A DNA stretch of 53,472 nt, from the NCBI GenBank assembly GCA_021730935.1, contig JAKFYJ010000054.1, positions 1 to 53,472 on the forward strand, given 5' to 3'. The stretch comes from Elusimicrobiota bacterium. GTDB lineage: Bacteria; Elusimicrobiota; Elusimicrobia; 2-02-FULL-39-32. The first letter of the stretch is position 1. Every line of letters begins with the position of its first letter. This document shows positions 1 to 9,533 of the stretch, one piece after another. The notes beneath the pieces were generated by a model. The model saw only the letters and a list, made by a program, of their open reading frames with translations. It was not told the origin of the DNA and searched no databases. The position numbers and the translations under genes were made by a program.

Positions 1-1
1 G

Positions 2-865
2 GGCTATGGGCACACCATTGGAAACTCTCTGCGCAGAATTCTTCTTTCATCCCTCGAAGGAGCCGCCGTCACCGCGGTGAAAGTCCAGGGCGCGCCTCAC
101 GAATATTCCGTCGTGCGCGGCGTCAAGGAAGACGTGATGGAAATCATTTTGAACCTGAAGAAACTCCGCTTCAAAATGTATTCCCAGAACCCTGAAATTT
201 TGAGACTCTCCGTCTCCAAAAAAGATGAAGTCACCGCCGAAGATTTTCAGGCCAATCAGAATGTGGAGATCATCAACAAAGACCTCCTCATCGCTCACCT
301 GGATCCGGGCGGAAAACTGGACTTGGAGATTGAAGTTTCCAGAGGGCGCGGATACACGCCTTCGGAAAGAAACAGCCGCCCCGGACGCCCGATCGATTTC
401 ATCGGAACGGACTCTCTCTTCTCTCCCGTGACCAAGGTGTATTATGAAGTCGAGAACGCCCGCGTGGGACAAATCACGGACTATGACAAGCTGATCATTG
501 AAATCTGGACCGACGGATCCATCGCACCGCTGGATGCGATGAGTTATTCCGCGAAGGTTCTGAAAGACAGCGTTTCCGTGTTCATCACTGTCGACGAAGA
601 GAAGGCTCCTCCGCCTCTTGCGATGGTGACCGAGAGTTCCGACAAGGAAGTCTCCAATGAGCTTTTGAACAAGATGGTTTCCGACATTGAACTTTCCGTG
701 CGCGCGACCAATTGTCTCAAGAACGCCAAGATCAATTCGCTCGGCGAACTGGTCCGTAAAACCGAAGAGGAACTTTTGGGATACAAAAACTTCGGAAAGA
801 AATCTCTGGACGAAATCAAAGACAAACTTAAGGAATTAGGTCTTTCCTTAGGCATGCAAATCTAA
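2..865 (+). CDS. rpoA: RNA polymerase alpha subunit, 5'-truncated by the window edge
   Basis: Alpha subunit of RNA polymerase; it nucleates assembly of the core enzyme and contacts promoter UP elements and activators. The reading frame is open to the window edge. Its first visible residues (GYGHTIGNSLRRILLSSLEG) are the conserved N-terminal dimerisation segment, so a GTG at 77 inside the gene is not the start. 287 residues remain of the usual 310-330. After an acidic linker, the C-terminal domain (about the last 65 residues) contains the helix-hairpin-helix DNA-binding region with RATNCLKNA, matching the R265 determinant, and GKKSLDEIK. rplQ follows after 22 nt, the common bacterial order. 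Confidence 0.97.
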   Translation, partial: GYGHTIGNSLRRILLSSLEGAAVTAVKVQGAPHEYSVVRGVKEDVMEIILNLKKLRFKMYSQNPEILRLSVSKKDEVTAEDFQANQNVEIINKDLLIAHLDPGGKLDLEIEVSRGRGYTPSERNSRPGRPIDFIGTDSLFSPVTKVYYEVENARVGQITDYDKLIIEIWTDGSIAPLDAMSYSAKVLKDSVSVFITVDEEKAPPPLAMVTESSDKEVSNELLNKMVSDIELSVRATNCLKNAKINSLGELVRKTEEELLGYKNFGKKSLDEIKDKLKELGLSLGMQI

Positions 866-887
866 CTATAATCTAAGGAACAACGCT

Positions 888-1241
888 ATGAAAACGTTTG
901 CCGGCAGAAAATTAGGCCGCCCCTCGGCGGCCCGGGCCATGCTTCTCAGGAATCTGGCCACCAGCCTTCTCCAAAACGAGAAGATCATGACCACGGTCCC
1001 GAAGGCGAAAGAACTTTCGAGATACGCTGAAAAAATCATCACCGTCGCCAAGGGCGACCAGATGGTGACGGCCCAGAGAGGCGTCGCCGGAATTGTGCTC
1101 ACCAAAGAAGCCCGGAAGAAGCTGTTCGAGGTTTTGGTTCCGAGATATTCCTCCCGTGCCGGAGGATACACTCAGGTGATCCGCGCGGGAACCCGCGCTG
1201 GAGATTCCGCTCCCATGGCGGTGGTTCGACTCATTCCGTAA
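888..1241 (+). CDS. rplQ: 50S ribosomal protein L17 (bL17)
   Basis: Large-subunit ribosomal protein L17, 117 residues, the normal bacterial length. The N-terminus has the family pattern GRKLGRPSAARAMLLRNLATSLL, given here in part, followed by the basic helix typical of the family. The ATG is preceded by AAGGA at a good distance. It follows rpoA by 22 nt and is the last translation gene of this operon before the cell-shape genes begin 47 nt later. Confidence 0.97.
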   Translation: MKTFAGRKLGRPSAARAMLLRNLATSLLQNEKIMTTVPKAKELSRYAEKIITVAKGDQMVTAQRGVAGIVLTKEARKKLFEVLVPRYSSRAGGYTQVIRAGTRAGDSAPMAVVRLIP

Positions 1242-1288
1242 AGAAACCAGGAAGTTGGTTCGTGAAGTGACGACGCACATGGATTGAT

Positions 1289-2317
1289 ATGTTCAACTAT
1301 CTTTTTTCTCTGTTCTCCAATGACATGGGGATCGATCTTGGCACGGCAAACACCCTGGTTTATGTTAAAGGCCAGGGTATTGTTTTGCGGGAACCTTCCG
1401 TGGTCGCGATTGATCGCGACACTCACAGCGTGATCGCCATCGGAGCGGAAGCCAAAAAGATGCTCGGAAAAACTCCGGCCAATATCATCGCCGTGCGCCC
1501 TCTGCGGAACGGTGTGATCGCGGATTTTGAAGTGACGGAGCAGATGATCCGCTACTTCATAAAAAAAGTGCACAACCGCAGAAGCCTGCTTCACCCAAGG
1601 ATCGTCATCGGCATTCCTTCAGGCATCACGGAGGTGGAACGGCGCGCCGTCAAAGAGTCCGCCGAGCAAGCCGGTGCCCGCTGGGTGCATTTGATTGAAG
1701 AACCCATGGCGGCCGCGATCGGCGCGAACCTTCCCATCAACGAACCTTTCGGCAACATGATCGTCGACATCGGAGGCGGCACCACGGAAGTGGCCGTCAT
1801 CTGCCTGGGAGGCATGGTCGTTTCCAAATCCCTTGATGTGGCCGGCGACGAAATGGATGAAGCCATTGTTCAATATTTCCGCAGAAAATATAATCTTCTG
1901 ATCGGCGACACCACGGCAGAAGACGTCAAGATAAAAATCGGATCGGTGTTTCCCACATTTGAAGAGCAGTCCATGGAAGTCAAAGGCCGTGATCAGGTGA
2001 CCGGCCTTCCCAAAACCATTGCCATCACCTCAGAAGAGGTCCGGCAGGCGCTCGCCGAACCCATGAAACTCATTGTTGAAGTTATCAAGGAAACTTTGGA
2101 AGAAACTCCCGCTGAGCTGGCCGCGGACCTTGTGGACCGCGGAATCGTGCTTGCCGGAGGAGGAGCTTTGCTTCGCGGCATCCCGGACTTGATCGGCCAA
2201 GAAACGGAGCTCCCTGTGAACCTGGCGCCTGAGCCGCTCACTTGCGTGGCCATGGGCGCTGGAAAATTTTTAGAGGAGATAGACAATCTTCGTCTTCGTT
2301 CAAGAAATGGATTTTAA
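1289..2317 (+). CDS. mreB: Rod-shape-determining actin homologue MreB
   Basis: Actin-like ATPase whose membrane-bound filaments guide the elongasome (MreC, MreD, RodA, PBP2) during lateral wall synthesis. 342 residues, the family length. The short amphipathic N-terminal segment ([10 protein letters not shown]) precedes the phosphate-1 loop [13 protein letters not shown] (about residues 16-28). The phosphate-2 loop [12 protein letters not shown] lies near 160-171 and the adenosine motif [13 protein letters not shown] near 290-302. Its position directly after rplQ and before mreC suggests wall elongation is co-expressed with translation genes. No clear Shine-Dalgarno is seen before the ATG. Confidence 0.97.
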   Translation: MFNYLFSLFSNDMGIDLGTANTLVYVKGQGIVLREPSVVAIDRDTHSVIAIGAEAKKMLGKTPANIIAVRPLRNGVIADFEVTEQMIRYFIKKVHNRRSLLHPRIVIGIPSGITEVERRAVKESAEQAGARWVHLIEEPMAAAIGANLPINEPFGNMIVDIGGGTTEVAVICLGGMVVSKSLDVAGDEMDEAIVQYFRRKYNLLIGDTTAEDVKIKIGSVFPTFEEQSMEVKGRDQVTGLPKTIAITSEEVRQALAEPMKLIVEVIKETLEETPAELAADLVDRGIVLAGGGALLRGIPDLIGQETELPVNLAPEPLTCVAMGAGKFLEEIDNLRLRSRNGF

Positions 2318-2360
2318 ATCAAACAGCCAAACCTTCAAAAACTTCGTTAAATCGGTTCAT

Positions 2361-2375
2361 TTCCGCTAAGCGGAA
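2361..2375 (+). other. Short hairpin in the mreB-mreC gap
   Basis: TTCCGC-TAA-GCGGAA is a perfect 6-bp stem (7-bp palindromic arms around one base) in the 72-nt gap, ending 14 nt before the mreC ATG. It has no T-tract, so it is not a terminator. It could be an mRNA processing or stability element that sets MreB against MreC levels, or shape access to the mreC start. Function is inference. Confidence 0.4.
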
Positions 2376-2389
2376 GTTCTCGCATCCTT

Positions 2390-3244
2390 ATGGATTGGGG
2401 AATATTCCGCCCGACGAAGCCGACTGCCCTTTTGATGGTCCTCCTGGGCATGTCCTTTCTTCTTATGGCTTTCCGCATCACCGGAGCCATAAAAAATTTT
2501 CGGACTTTTCTCCTCTGCTGGGTCTCCCCCATTCAGGAAGTTTCAACCGGGACGATTGAATCAGCGAGCGAGATCGGCGAAAATCTGATCCGCATGGTGA
2601 ATGCTCACCGGGAAAACAGCCTCCTAAAAAAACGCATTCTGGACGCCTCTGTCACAGAAACCCAATACCGCGAAATCCTTGACGAAAACAAGCGGCTGAG
2701 AGAAATGCTCCGGCTCAAAAGCGCGCTGCCGTTCGCCAGCATGAGCGCCCGCGTGACCGGCAGGGACCCCCAGAACTGGACCCAAGCCGTCTGGATCAAT
2801 CGCGGATCCAATGACATGGTGGCTCCGGACAGTCCTGTCTTGGCCGTTGATCCTGACGGCGAGAGCGGCGCTGAAACGGTCAGAGGACTGGTGGGCCGTG
2901 TCCTGGAATGCGCAAACCATTCCAGCAAGGTCCTGCTTTTGAGCGATCCTCTCTCTTCCGTCGCCGTTTCCATCACGCGAACCGGAGAACAGGGTTTGGT
3001 TCAGGGCCAGGGGTCCTATCTTTCTTTGGAATATCTTGAGCTGACCTCGCAAGCTCAATCCGGGGACGAAATCGTGACCAGCGGTTTGGGCGGAATTTTC
3101 CCCGGCGGAATTCCGATCGGAAAACTTGTGAAGGTTGAAGTTTCCTCAAGCGGGTTCAGGCGGGGAATCATCAAGCCTTCGGTCTCTCTCAACCGCGTCA
3201 AAGAAGTGCTGATTTTAAAAATGGAAAAGGTTCCGCTGGAATGA
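2390..3244 (+). CDS. mreC: Rod-shape-determining protein MreC
   Basis: Bitopic elongasome scaffold that bridges cytoplasmic MreB/MreD and periplasmic PBP2. 284 residues: a short cytoplasmic N-terminus, one membrane helix at about 15-36, a coiled coil at about 60-105 with heptad leucines around KKRILDASV and NKRLREMLRLK, then the double beta-barrel periplasmic domain with VTGRDPQNWTQAVWINRGS and a GLGGIFPGGIPIGKL segment characteristic of MreC. Its stop overlaps the mreD start (ATGA), implying translational coupling. Confidence 0.95.
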   Translation: MDWGIFRPTKPTALLMVLLGMSFLLMAFRITGAIKNFRTFLLCWVSPIQEVSTGTIESASEIGENLIRMVNAHRENSLLKKRILDASVTETQYREILDENKRLREMLRLKSALPFASMSARVTGRDPQNWTQAVWINRGSNDMVAPDSPVLAVDPDGESGAETVRGLVGRVLECANHSSKVLLLSDPLSSVAVSITRTGEQGLVQGQGSYLSLEYLELTSQAQSGDEIVTSGLGGIFPGGIPIGKLVKVEVSSSGFRRGIIKPSVSLNRVKEVLILKMEKVPLE

Positions 3245-3747
3245 AAAATTCGGGCGCCTTTTGGATTTTAACCGTGCTTATGGTTTTTGTGTTTCATGTC
3301 GTTTTAACCGGACCGGTTTCTATATATGGAGTCAATCCCAATTTCTTTTTGCTATCCACCATATTTTTTGCGATCCGGGGCGGCCCCATCCTGGGAGAAA
3401 TTCTCGGATTCATCTTCGGGATCATCGCGGACGCGACCTCCATTTCTATTTTTGGCTCCCAGACTTTCATGCTGACCCTGATCGGATATCTGGTGGGCCG
3501 GCTTGAACGGCATGTGGATGAAGAAAAATATTCAGCGCAGATGGTGCTGGTGTTTTTGATGTCGTGCCTGAACTTGATCGGATTATTGTTCCTGGAAACG
3601 CTTTTTCGCGGAGTGACTCAGGGGTTCCGGAGCAAATCCGTGATCCTGAATCCCTTATACTCCACGCTTTTCTCTCCGATCCTTTTTTGGGTGATGCTCC
3701 AGTGGTGTTCTGTTTTCCGCAGGACGGACTTAAAGGTTAAAGTCTGA
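3241..3747 (+). CDS. mreD: Rod-shape-determining protein MreD
   Basis: Small polytopic membrane component of the elongasome that links MreC with RodA/PBP2. 168 residues with four to five hydrophobic helices, including an N-terminal helix (FWILTVLMVFVFHVVLTG) and a glycine-rich pair GGPILGEILGFIFGIIAD; MreD is poorly conserved, and the call rests on size, topology and place. It starts inside the mreC stop and ends one base into the mrdA start (TGATG), so three genes are translationally coupled. Confidence 0.9.
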   Translation: MKNSGAFWILTVLMVFVFHVVLTGPVSIYGVNPNFFLLSTIFFAIRGGPILGEILGFIFGIIADATSISIFGSQTFMLTLIGYLVGRLERHVDEEKYSAQMVLVFLMSCLNLIGLLFLETLFRGVTQGFRSKSVILNPLYSTLFSPILFWVMLQWCSVFRRTDLKVKV

Positions 3748-5570
3748 TGAAATCCGGACTCGAAAGCCGCCTGATGTTTCTTCTGGTTCTTTTTACCGCC
3801 AGTTTTGTGTTGTTGGGAACGAGACTGTTTTATTTGCAGGTGATCCAGGGGGAGAACCTCAGGACTGTTGCGGAGGCGAACCGGACCCAGATTGTGTTTG
3901 AGCGGGCGCCGAGAGGTCTCATCCTCGACAGGAACGGCGCGGTTTTGGCGGACAGCCGCCCAACGTTCGTCGTGATTTTTACGCCTTTGGAACTCAAGAA
4001 AGAAGTTCTCTCAGGCATCGTTCACAGGCTTTCAGGGATATTGGGACTGAGCGAAGACGAACTGAGAAAGAAACTTCAGCCCTCAATACGGCATTCCTCG
4101 ATCGTCCGGCTGATGGATCGAGCGTCCAGGCACATTGCTTTCACGCTGGCGGAACAAAAGCCCAATCTTCCGGGAGTTTCTGTCGTGATCGAAATGCAGA
4201 GGCGATATCCGGGCCTCGCCATGGCGTCTCATGTGGTTGGGTATTTAAGCCAGGTGAGCGAGGAAGAAATCGGCGAAGGATATAAACCGAACGCTCTCGT
4301 CGGAAAAATGGGGCTCGAAAAAAATTATGATCAGGTGCTCCGCGGCGAAGACGGAGGCATGAGACTTGAAGTGAACGCGTCCGGACAATCCGTTAAAATT
4401 TTGGACCGCAAGGAGCCCTCCGTCGGATATGAGCTCCGCACCACTCTGGACCTGAAAATTCAGGGGGCCGCGGAAGAAGCGCTCAAGGAAACCCAAAAAG
4501 CCGGCGCCGTTGTCGCTCTCGATCCCCGGACCGGAGCAATTTTGGCCATGGCCTCGGCGCCTTCGTTTGATCCGAACATTTTTGTCTATACGCGCGGCGA
4601 GCGGACCGAAGACAACTCAACGCCCGGGGACCTCGTGATGGATCCGGAACGCCCGCTTTATAACCGCGCGATCCAGGGGCTTTATCCGCCGGGATCTATC
4701 TTTAAAATCGTGGACACCGCCGTCGGTTATGAAACAAAAAAACTTAATCCGTTCGAAACGGTCCGCTGTCCCGGATACTATATTCTTGAGGGGCGCGATT
4801 CAAAGAAATTTTTGTGCTGGAAAAAGGAAGGCCATGGAATCGTGAACCTCACCGACGGTCTCGTAAATTCCTGCAATGTTTATTTTTATACGGCGGGCCG
4901 GAAACTCGGGCCGGACCTCATTGAAGATACCGCCAAGCAGTTCGGTTTGGGAGTCAAAACGGGGATCGAGCTGGACGGCGAAATGGCCAGAGCCATTCCC
5001 GGGCGGGGCATGTTCAAGACCGAGGAGCGCCGTCACTGGTATGACGGCGACACTCTGAACCTGGCCATCGGTCAAGGCAAGGTTCTTTTCACTCCAATCC
5101 AGGCCGCTCAAATGATCGGAGTCGTGGCCACTCGCGGAAAAATTTTCAGGCCGCACCTCGTGGAGGAAATTCGCTATCCCACCGGCGAAGTTTATAAAAA
5201 AACAAAAACCGAACTGGTCAAACAAATATCGATGTCAAAGGAAACCTGGGATTTCCTCGACAGCGCTTTGAAGCAGGTCGTTGAACGCGGAACGGGTCAA
5301 TCCTGCCAAATCCCGGGAATTTCCGTTGGAGGCAAAACAGGCACGGCTCAAAATCCTCACGGCAAAGACCACGCGTGGTTTGTTTGTTTCGCGCCGGTCG
5401 AGAATCCGGAAATCGCCGTTGCTGTTCTGGTGGAACACGGACAGCATGGAGCGACTTCTGCCGCTCCCATCGCAAGGAAAGTTTTGTTGGCCGCTCTGTC
5501 TCCGGAAGCGGTCAAGAAACAGGGAGAGTCTCAGGCGCCGCAAGCGCCCCAGGCTTTCAGCGGGGATTAA
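3747..5570 (+). CDS. mrdA: Penicillin-binding protein 2 (elongasome transpeptidase)
   Basis: Class B PBP that cross-links peptidoglycan during elongation, partnered with the SEDS polymerase RodA encoded next. 607 residues: a single N-terminal membrane anchor (LMFLLVLFTASFVLLGTRL), a pedestal domain beginning with RAPRGLILDRNG, and the transpeptidase domain. The catalytic motifs are all present: SxxK in PGSIFK (Ser about 317), SxN in NSCNVYFY and KTG in VGGKTGTAQ. The C-terminal tail is Gln/Pro-rich (QAPQAPQAF). The ATG overlaps the mreD stop by one base. Confidence 0.96.
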   Translation: MKSGLESRLMFLLVLFTASFVLLGTRLFYLQVIQGENLRTVAEANRTQIVFERAPRGLILDRNGAVLADSRPTFVVIFTPLELKKEVLSGIVHRLSGILGLSEDELRKKLQPSIRHSSIVRLMDRASRHIAFTLAEQKPNLPGVSVVIEMQRRYPGLAMASHVVGYLSQVSEEEIGEGYKPNALVGKMGLEKNYDQVLRGEDGGMRLEVNASGQSVKILDRKEPSVGYELRTTLDLKIQGAAEEALKETQKAGAVVALDPRTGAILAMASAPSFDPNIFVYTRGERTEDNSTPGDLVMDPERPLYNRAIQGLYPPGSIFKIVDTAVGYETKKLNPFETVRCPGYYILEGRDSKKFLCWKKEGHGIVNLTDGLVNSCNVYFYTAGRKLGPDLIEDTAKQFGLGVKTGIELDGEMARAIPGRGMFKTEERRHWYDGDTLNLAIGQGKVLFTPIQAAQMIGVVATRGKIFRPHLVEEIRYPTGEVYKKTKTELVKQISMSKETWDFLDSALKQVVERGTGQSCQIPGISVGGKTGTAQNPHGKDHAWFVCFAPVENPEIAVAVLVEHGQHGATSAAPIARKVLLAALSPEAVKKQGESQAPQAPQAFSGD

Positions 5571-5574
5571 TCAT

Positions 5575-6957
5575 ATGGCTGAATCGCTCTCCCCATTTTT
5601 GTTTCAGTCCAGGCCTCACGACGCTGACACGCTTTTTCGGAGATTCTTGCGCCACTTTGATTGGATCCTTTTCATTGATGTCTTGCTGTTGTGTTCCATC
5701 GGGATGACGATGGTATATTCCGCCTGTTCCAGGTTCGGCAATCCGCAGGCCTATATGGCCAGACAGTTCCTCGCGTTTTCACTGGGGATGGGGGTCCTGT
5801 TCATATTGGCGACGGTCAATTATCAAATTTTCGGACAATATCCGAAAATATTAATGGCCGTTTCCCTCTCGCTTTTGGCTCTCGTCCTTCTGGCCGGCAA
5901 AACATCTCACGGAGCCAAATCATGGCTCGTGTTCGGACCCCTGGCTTTTCAGCCTTCGGAAGCGTGCAAAATATTCGCGATCCTTGTTTTGTCGATCTGG
6001 TGCGACAGGAACGCGCGGGAAATGCACCACCTCAAAAGTCTGCTCGTTCCATTCTTGATAGTCCTGGCGCATGTCGGCTTGATTCTCCGTCAGCCGGATT
6101 TCGGTTCAACCCTGGTCTATTTTCCAATTCTCCTCGGCATTCTTTTTGCAGGCGGCACGAATTATCTTTATCTGTTTATCATCATATTTTTTGGAATGAT
6201 CGCCGGTTCCGTTCTTGCAACGAATGTGGGTCTTTCCCTCGTGCCGGACTTTTTGCAGGACCATCCATTCTGGAGTTTTATCTATCGCGGCACAAAATTA
6301 GGCAAGGAGTTTTTGATCCTTCAGGTCGTCGTGTCCTTCGGAGTGCTCTCGGCCTGGTGGGTGAACAAAGAACTGCGGTTTAAAATTCCAGGAATCTATT
6401 TTTTCGGGATCCTCCTCGTTGCTCTGGCGGCGTGGTCCTCAAGTTCCTTGTTTTTAAAATCGCTGAAAGACTATCAAAAGAAACGCCTGAACGTGTTTTT
6501 CAGCCCCAGGATGGACCCGATGGGCGCGGGGTATCACGTGATCCAATCCGAAGTGGCTTTGGGTTCCGGAAAAATATTCGGCAAAGGGTTGTTTTCGGGG
6601 ACTCAGGGACGACTGGGCTTTTTGCCTGAACAGCATACAGATTTCATTTTTTCTGTTCTCGGCGAAGAGATGGGATTCCTTGTGAGCGGGTTTGTCATTT
6701 TGCTTTATTTAATTTTACTCTGGAGGTGCATCGCCATCGCCGGCGACGCGCGGGACCGTTTCGGATCCATGGTGGCTGTGGGGATCGGGTGCATGTTCGC
6801 GTTTTATTCGTTCATTAATCTTGCGATGGTCATGGGGTTCGCTCCTGTGACCGGACTTCCGTTGCCGTTTTTTTCGTATGGCGGATCATCGATGGTGTCG
6901 TCTTTGACCGCGGTCGGATTTTTATTGTCTATCCATGTCAGAAGATATACTCACTAA
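5575..6957 (+). CDS. rodA: SEDS glycosyltransferase RodA
   Basis: Polytopic peptidoglycan polymerase of the elongasome, acting with PBP2. From the ATG at 5575, four bases after the mrdA stop, it has 460 residues, longer than many RodA proteins (about 370-430) because of an extended segment around SFIYRGTKLGKEF and the following helices. Diagnostic SEDS motifs are LPEQHTDFIFSVLGEE and PVTGLPLPFFSYGGSSM; about ten hydrophobic helices are visible. The frame stays open upstream into mrdA, but only the 5575 start gives a normal RodA N-terminus. Its 3' end overlaps the next gene by 23 nt. Confidence 0.95.
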   Translation: MAESLSPFLFQSRPHDADTLFRRFLRHFDWILFIDVLLLCSIGMTMVYSACSRFGNPQAYMARQFLAFSLGMGVLFILATVNYQIFGQYPKILMAVSLSLLALVLLAGKTSHGAKSWLVFGPLAFQPSEACKIFAILVLSIWCDRNAREMHHLKSLLVPFLIVLAHVGLILRQPDFGSTLVYFPILLGILFAGGTNYLYLFIIIFFGMIAGSVLATNVGLSLVPDFLQDHPFWSFIYRGTKLGKEFLILQVVVSFGVLSAWWVNKELRFKIPGIYFFGILLVALAAWSSSSLFLKSLKDYQKKRLNVFFSPRMDPMGAGYHVIQSEVALGSGKIFGKGLFSGTQGRLGFLPEQHTDFIFSVLGEEMGFLVSGFVILLYLILLWRCIAIAGDARDRFGSMVAVGIGCMFAFYSFINLAMVMGFAPVTGLPLPFFSYGGSSMVSSLTAVGFLLSIHVRRYTH

Positions 6958-9499
6958 AACAAAAGCTCCGGACTACGCGTCCATATTCTCTCTGGTCCAA
7001 AAACCCAGCCGTTATATCGGCGGGGAATGGAACGCCGTTTTGAAAGACGCCGCTTTTCAAAAAGACGCGGTGAGCGTTTGCCTATGTTTTCCTGATCTCT
7101 ATGAAACAGGATTTGCCAACACGGGAATTGAAATTCTTTACCGCGTCGTCAATCAGCGTTCCGACGCCTATTCCGAACGGGCCTATGCGGCGGACAGCGA
7201 TCTTGCGGCCATACTCCGCGAAAAGAACTGGCCTTTCTTTTCACTTGAAACCCGTCAGCCCCTGAAAAATTTTGATATCGTCGGGTTCGGACTGCCGTAT
7301 GAGCTTTGCTATACCAACATTTTGGAAATGCTCGACCTGTCCCAGATCCCATTGAAAGCTTCGGACCGCACGAAAGATCATCCGCTCATCATCGGCGGAG
7401 GGCCCTGCGTGGTGAACCCCGAGCCCCTGGCGGATTTTTTTGACGGGTTCGTCATCGGGGACGGCGAAGACATCATCGGCGACATCATCGAGAAGGTGAA
7501 GCAGTGGAAAAAAAGCGGCGGGACGAAACAAGAGCTCCTCGAGACACTTTCCACCGTCGAAGGATTTTATGTTCCGTCTCTTTATGACGTAAAATATTTT
7601 TCTGACGGAAGAATCGAATCCGTGACTCCGAAATTAAAAACCATGCCCGCGATGGTGAGCTATCGCCGCGCAAATCTTGGCCGTAAAGAGAATGGGGACC
7701 CTTCATTCCCGACCACTCCCGTGGTTCCCTTCGTCCAAACGGTGCATGACCGTCTCAATGTGGAGATTCAGCGCGGCTGTCCGTGGCGGTGCCGGTTTTG
7801 TCAGGCGGGGTTCACCTATCGGCCCTATCGCGAGCGGAGCAAAGACGAGCTCATGGAAATTATAGAAATGGGTTTAAAGAAAACCGGTTATGATGCTGTG
7901 ACACTGGCCGGGCTTTCAGCCGCTGACCATACGGAGATCGTGGATCTCCTTCACAGCCTTGCTCAGAAATATTCTCAACGCAGAATTTCCATCGGTCTGC
8001 CTTCCACGCGCGCGGACCGTTTCACGCTGGCCCTTGCTGAAGTGCTTCAGGCAGTCAGACGGCAGACTCTCACATTCGCTCCCGAAGGCGGAACGGAGAG
8101 GATGCGGCGCGTGATCCGCAAGGAGCTTCAGGAATCCGAAGTTCGTGAAACCTTACGGCTCGCGAAACAGCATGGATGGAAAAGTATCAAGCTTTATTTT
8201 ATGTATGCGCTCCCGACGGAAACTTATCAGGATTTGGACGGGATTTCACAGCTTGTGGCGGATTCCAACCGGAACAACCGGGGACTAAGCTTGACCGTGA
8301 CCCTTTCGCCTTTCGTTCCCAAACCTCACACGCCGTTTCAGTGGCACGCGCAGGACAGGCTGGAAGTTCTGGTTGAGAAACTCAGATATTTGAGAAAAAA
8401 TTTGTCGGCGCAAATCCGCGCGCATGGACTCGAGCAAATCATCGTCGAAGGGATTCTTTCCAGAGGAGACAGGCGGTGCGGAAAACTTTTGTATGAAGTG
8501 TGGAAACTGGGATCCAAGTTTGACGAGTGGAACGAAAGATTCAATTTCGGTATCTGGCAGAAGGCGATTGAAGACACAGGATTAAATGCAGAGTTTTATT
8601 GTTATCGGGAGAGGACTCAGGACGAAATTTTCCCCTGGGACCATCTGCAGGGAGGCCCGGACCGCAGAGCTCTTTGGAATGATTATCAAACTTCGCTTAA
8701 ACAGGCGGCTGAACCTGTTCCTGAAAAGCCGCACATGAAAGAGCGTCCAGCTGTCGCGCCGGGAATCCCCGTGATTCTTCCCGTCAAGTCGCCGGTTCAG
8801 AGGCTCCGCTTTCGCATGAGCCGCCAGGGAGATGTGAGATTTCTTTCTCATCTGGAGCAAATTGAAATGGTGCGCAGGATGATCCGGCGCGCTGACTTGC
8901 CCATGGCATTCACATCCGGATTTCATCCCCAGATGAAAACTTCTTTTGGTCCCGCCATTTCCGTGGGATATGAGTCCGAATGCGAATTGTTTGATGTGGA
9001 GCTTGTGGGGAGAATGGATCCCCAGCAGGCGTTTGACCTTTTAGCCAAAGAGGCGCCCAGAGGGTTTTCGATTCTGAGAACCACGCGCGTGCCTCTGTTC
9101 TTCCCGTCCCTCGAATCTCTTTTGAACAGAGTTGAGTACGAGGTTAAAGTTCCCAAAGAACTTTTGCGGAAGGATACCGTGCAACTGCAGCAGGAGCTTG
9201 ATGAGTTCCTCAACCAAAAAGAACTCTTCATGGAGAAGGTGAAGAAAAAAAACACACCTTCCGAAAAAATCGTTAAAATTGATCTTAAAGCGCTGATCCT
9301 CAAGGCCGCCTGGAACATCCAAGCGGATGGGGACGCGCGTTTCCAGATCATTTTGCGTTTCGGTCCGGGCAAAAATGTAAAGCCTGAGAAGGTCCTTCAG
9401 ATGCTGATGCGCCTGACAGACGAAGAAATTCTGTCATTGGTCGTCAACCGGAAGGCCTTTTGGATCGAAAAGTCAGACGGGACCCTCGCGGAACCGTGA
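6935..9499 (+). CDS. B12-binding-type radical SAM protein fused to DUF2344
   Basis: 854-residue protein of the TIGR03960-like radical SAM family with a C-terminal TIGR03936/DUF2344 domain. An N-terminal region of about 200 residues resembles the B12-binding half of such enzymes. The radical SAM cluster is CPWRCRFC (CxxxCxxC, about residues 282-289), preceded by VEIQRG. From about residue 620 the DUF2344 part begins at RLRFRMSRQGDVRFLSHLEQ, with FTSGFHPQMKTSFGPA. The substrate is unknown. In many bacteria these genes sit next to RNase G, as here, which hints at an RNA or translation modification role. That last step is inference. Confidence 0.88.
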   Translation: MSEDILTKTKAPDYASIFSLVQKPSRYIGGEWNAVLKDAAFQKDAVSVCLCFPDLYETGFANTGIEILYRVVNQRSDAYSERAYAADSDLAAILREKNWPFFSLETRQPLKNFDIVGFGLPYELCYTNILEMLDLSQIPLKASDRTKDHPLIIGGGPCVVNPEPLADFFDGFVIGDGEDIIGDIIEKVKQWKKSGGTKQELLETLSTVEGFYVPSLYDVKYFSDGRIESVTPKLKTMPAMVSYRRANLGRKENGDPSFPTTPVVPFVQTVHDRLNVEIQRGCPWRCRFCQAGFTYRPYRERSKDELMEIIEMGLKKTGYDAVTLAGLSAADHTEIVDLLHSLAQKYSQRRISIGLPSTRADRFTLALAEVLQAVRRQTLTFAPEGGTERMRRVIRKELQESEVRETLRLAKQHGWKSIKLYFMYALPTETYQDLDGISQLVADSNRNNRGLSLTVTLSPFVPKPHTPFQWHAQDRLEVLVEKLRYLRKNLSAQIRAHGLEQIIVEGILSRGDRRCGKLLYEVWKLGSKFDEWNERFNFGIWQKAIEDTGLNAEFYCYRERTQDEIFPWDHLQGGPDRRALWNDYQTSLKQAAEPVPEKPHMKERPAVAPGIPVILPVKSPVQRLRFRMSRQGDVRFLSHLEQIEMVRRMIRRADLPMAFTSGFHPQMKTSFGPAISVGYESECELFDVELVGRMDPQQAFDLLAKEAPRGFSILRTTRVPLFFPSLESLLNRVEYEVKVPKELLRKDTVQLQQELDEFLNQKELFMEKVKKKNTPSEKIVKIDLKALILKAAWNIQADGDARFQIILRFGPGKNVKPEKVLQMLMRLTDEEILSLVVNRKAFWIEKSDGTLAEP

Positions 9500-9533
9500 A
9501 TTTTATCATAGATTTATTGAGAGGTTTACAACC

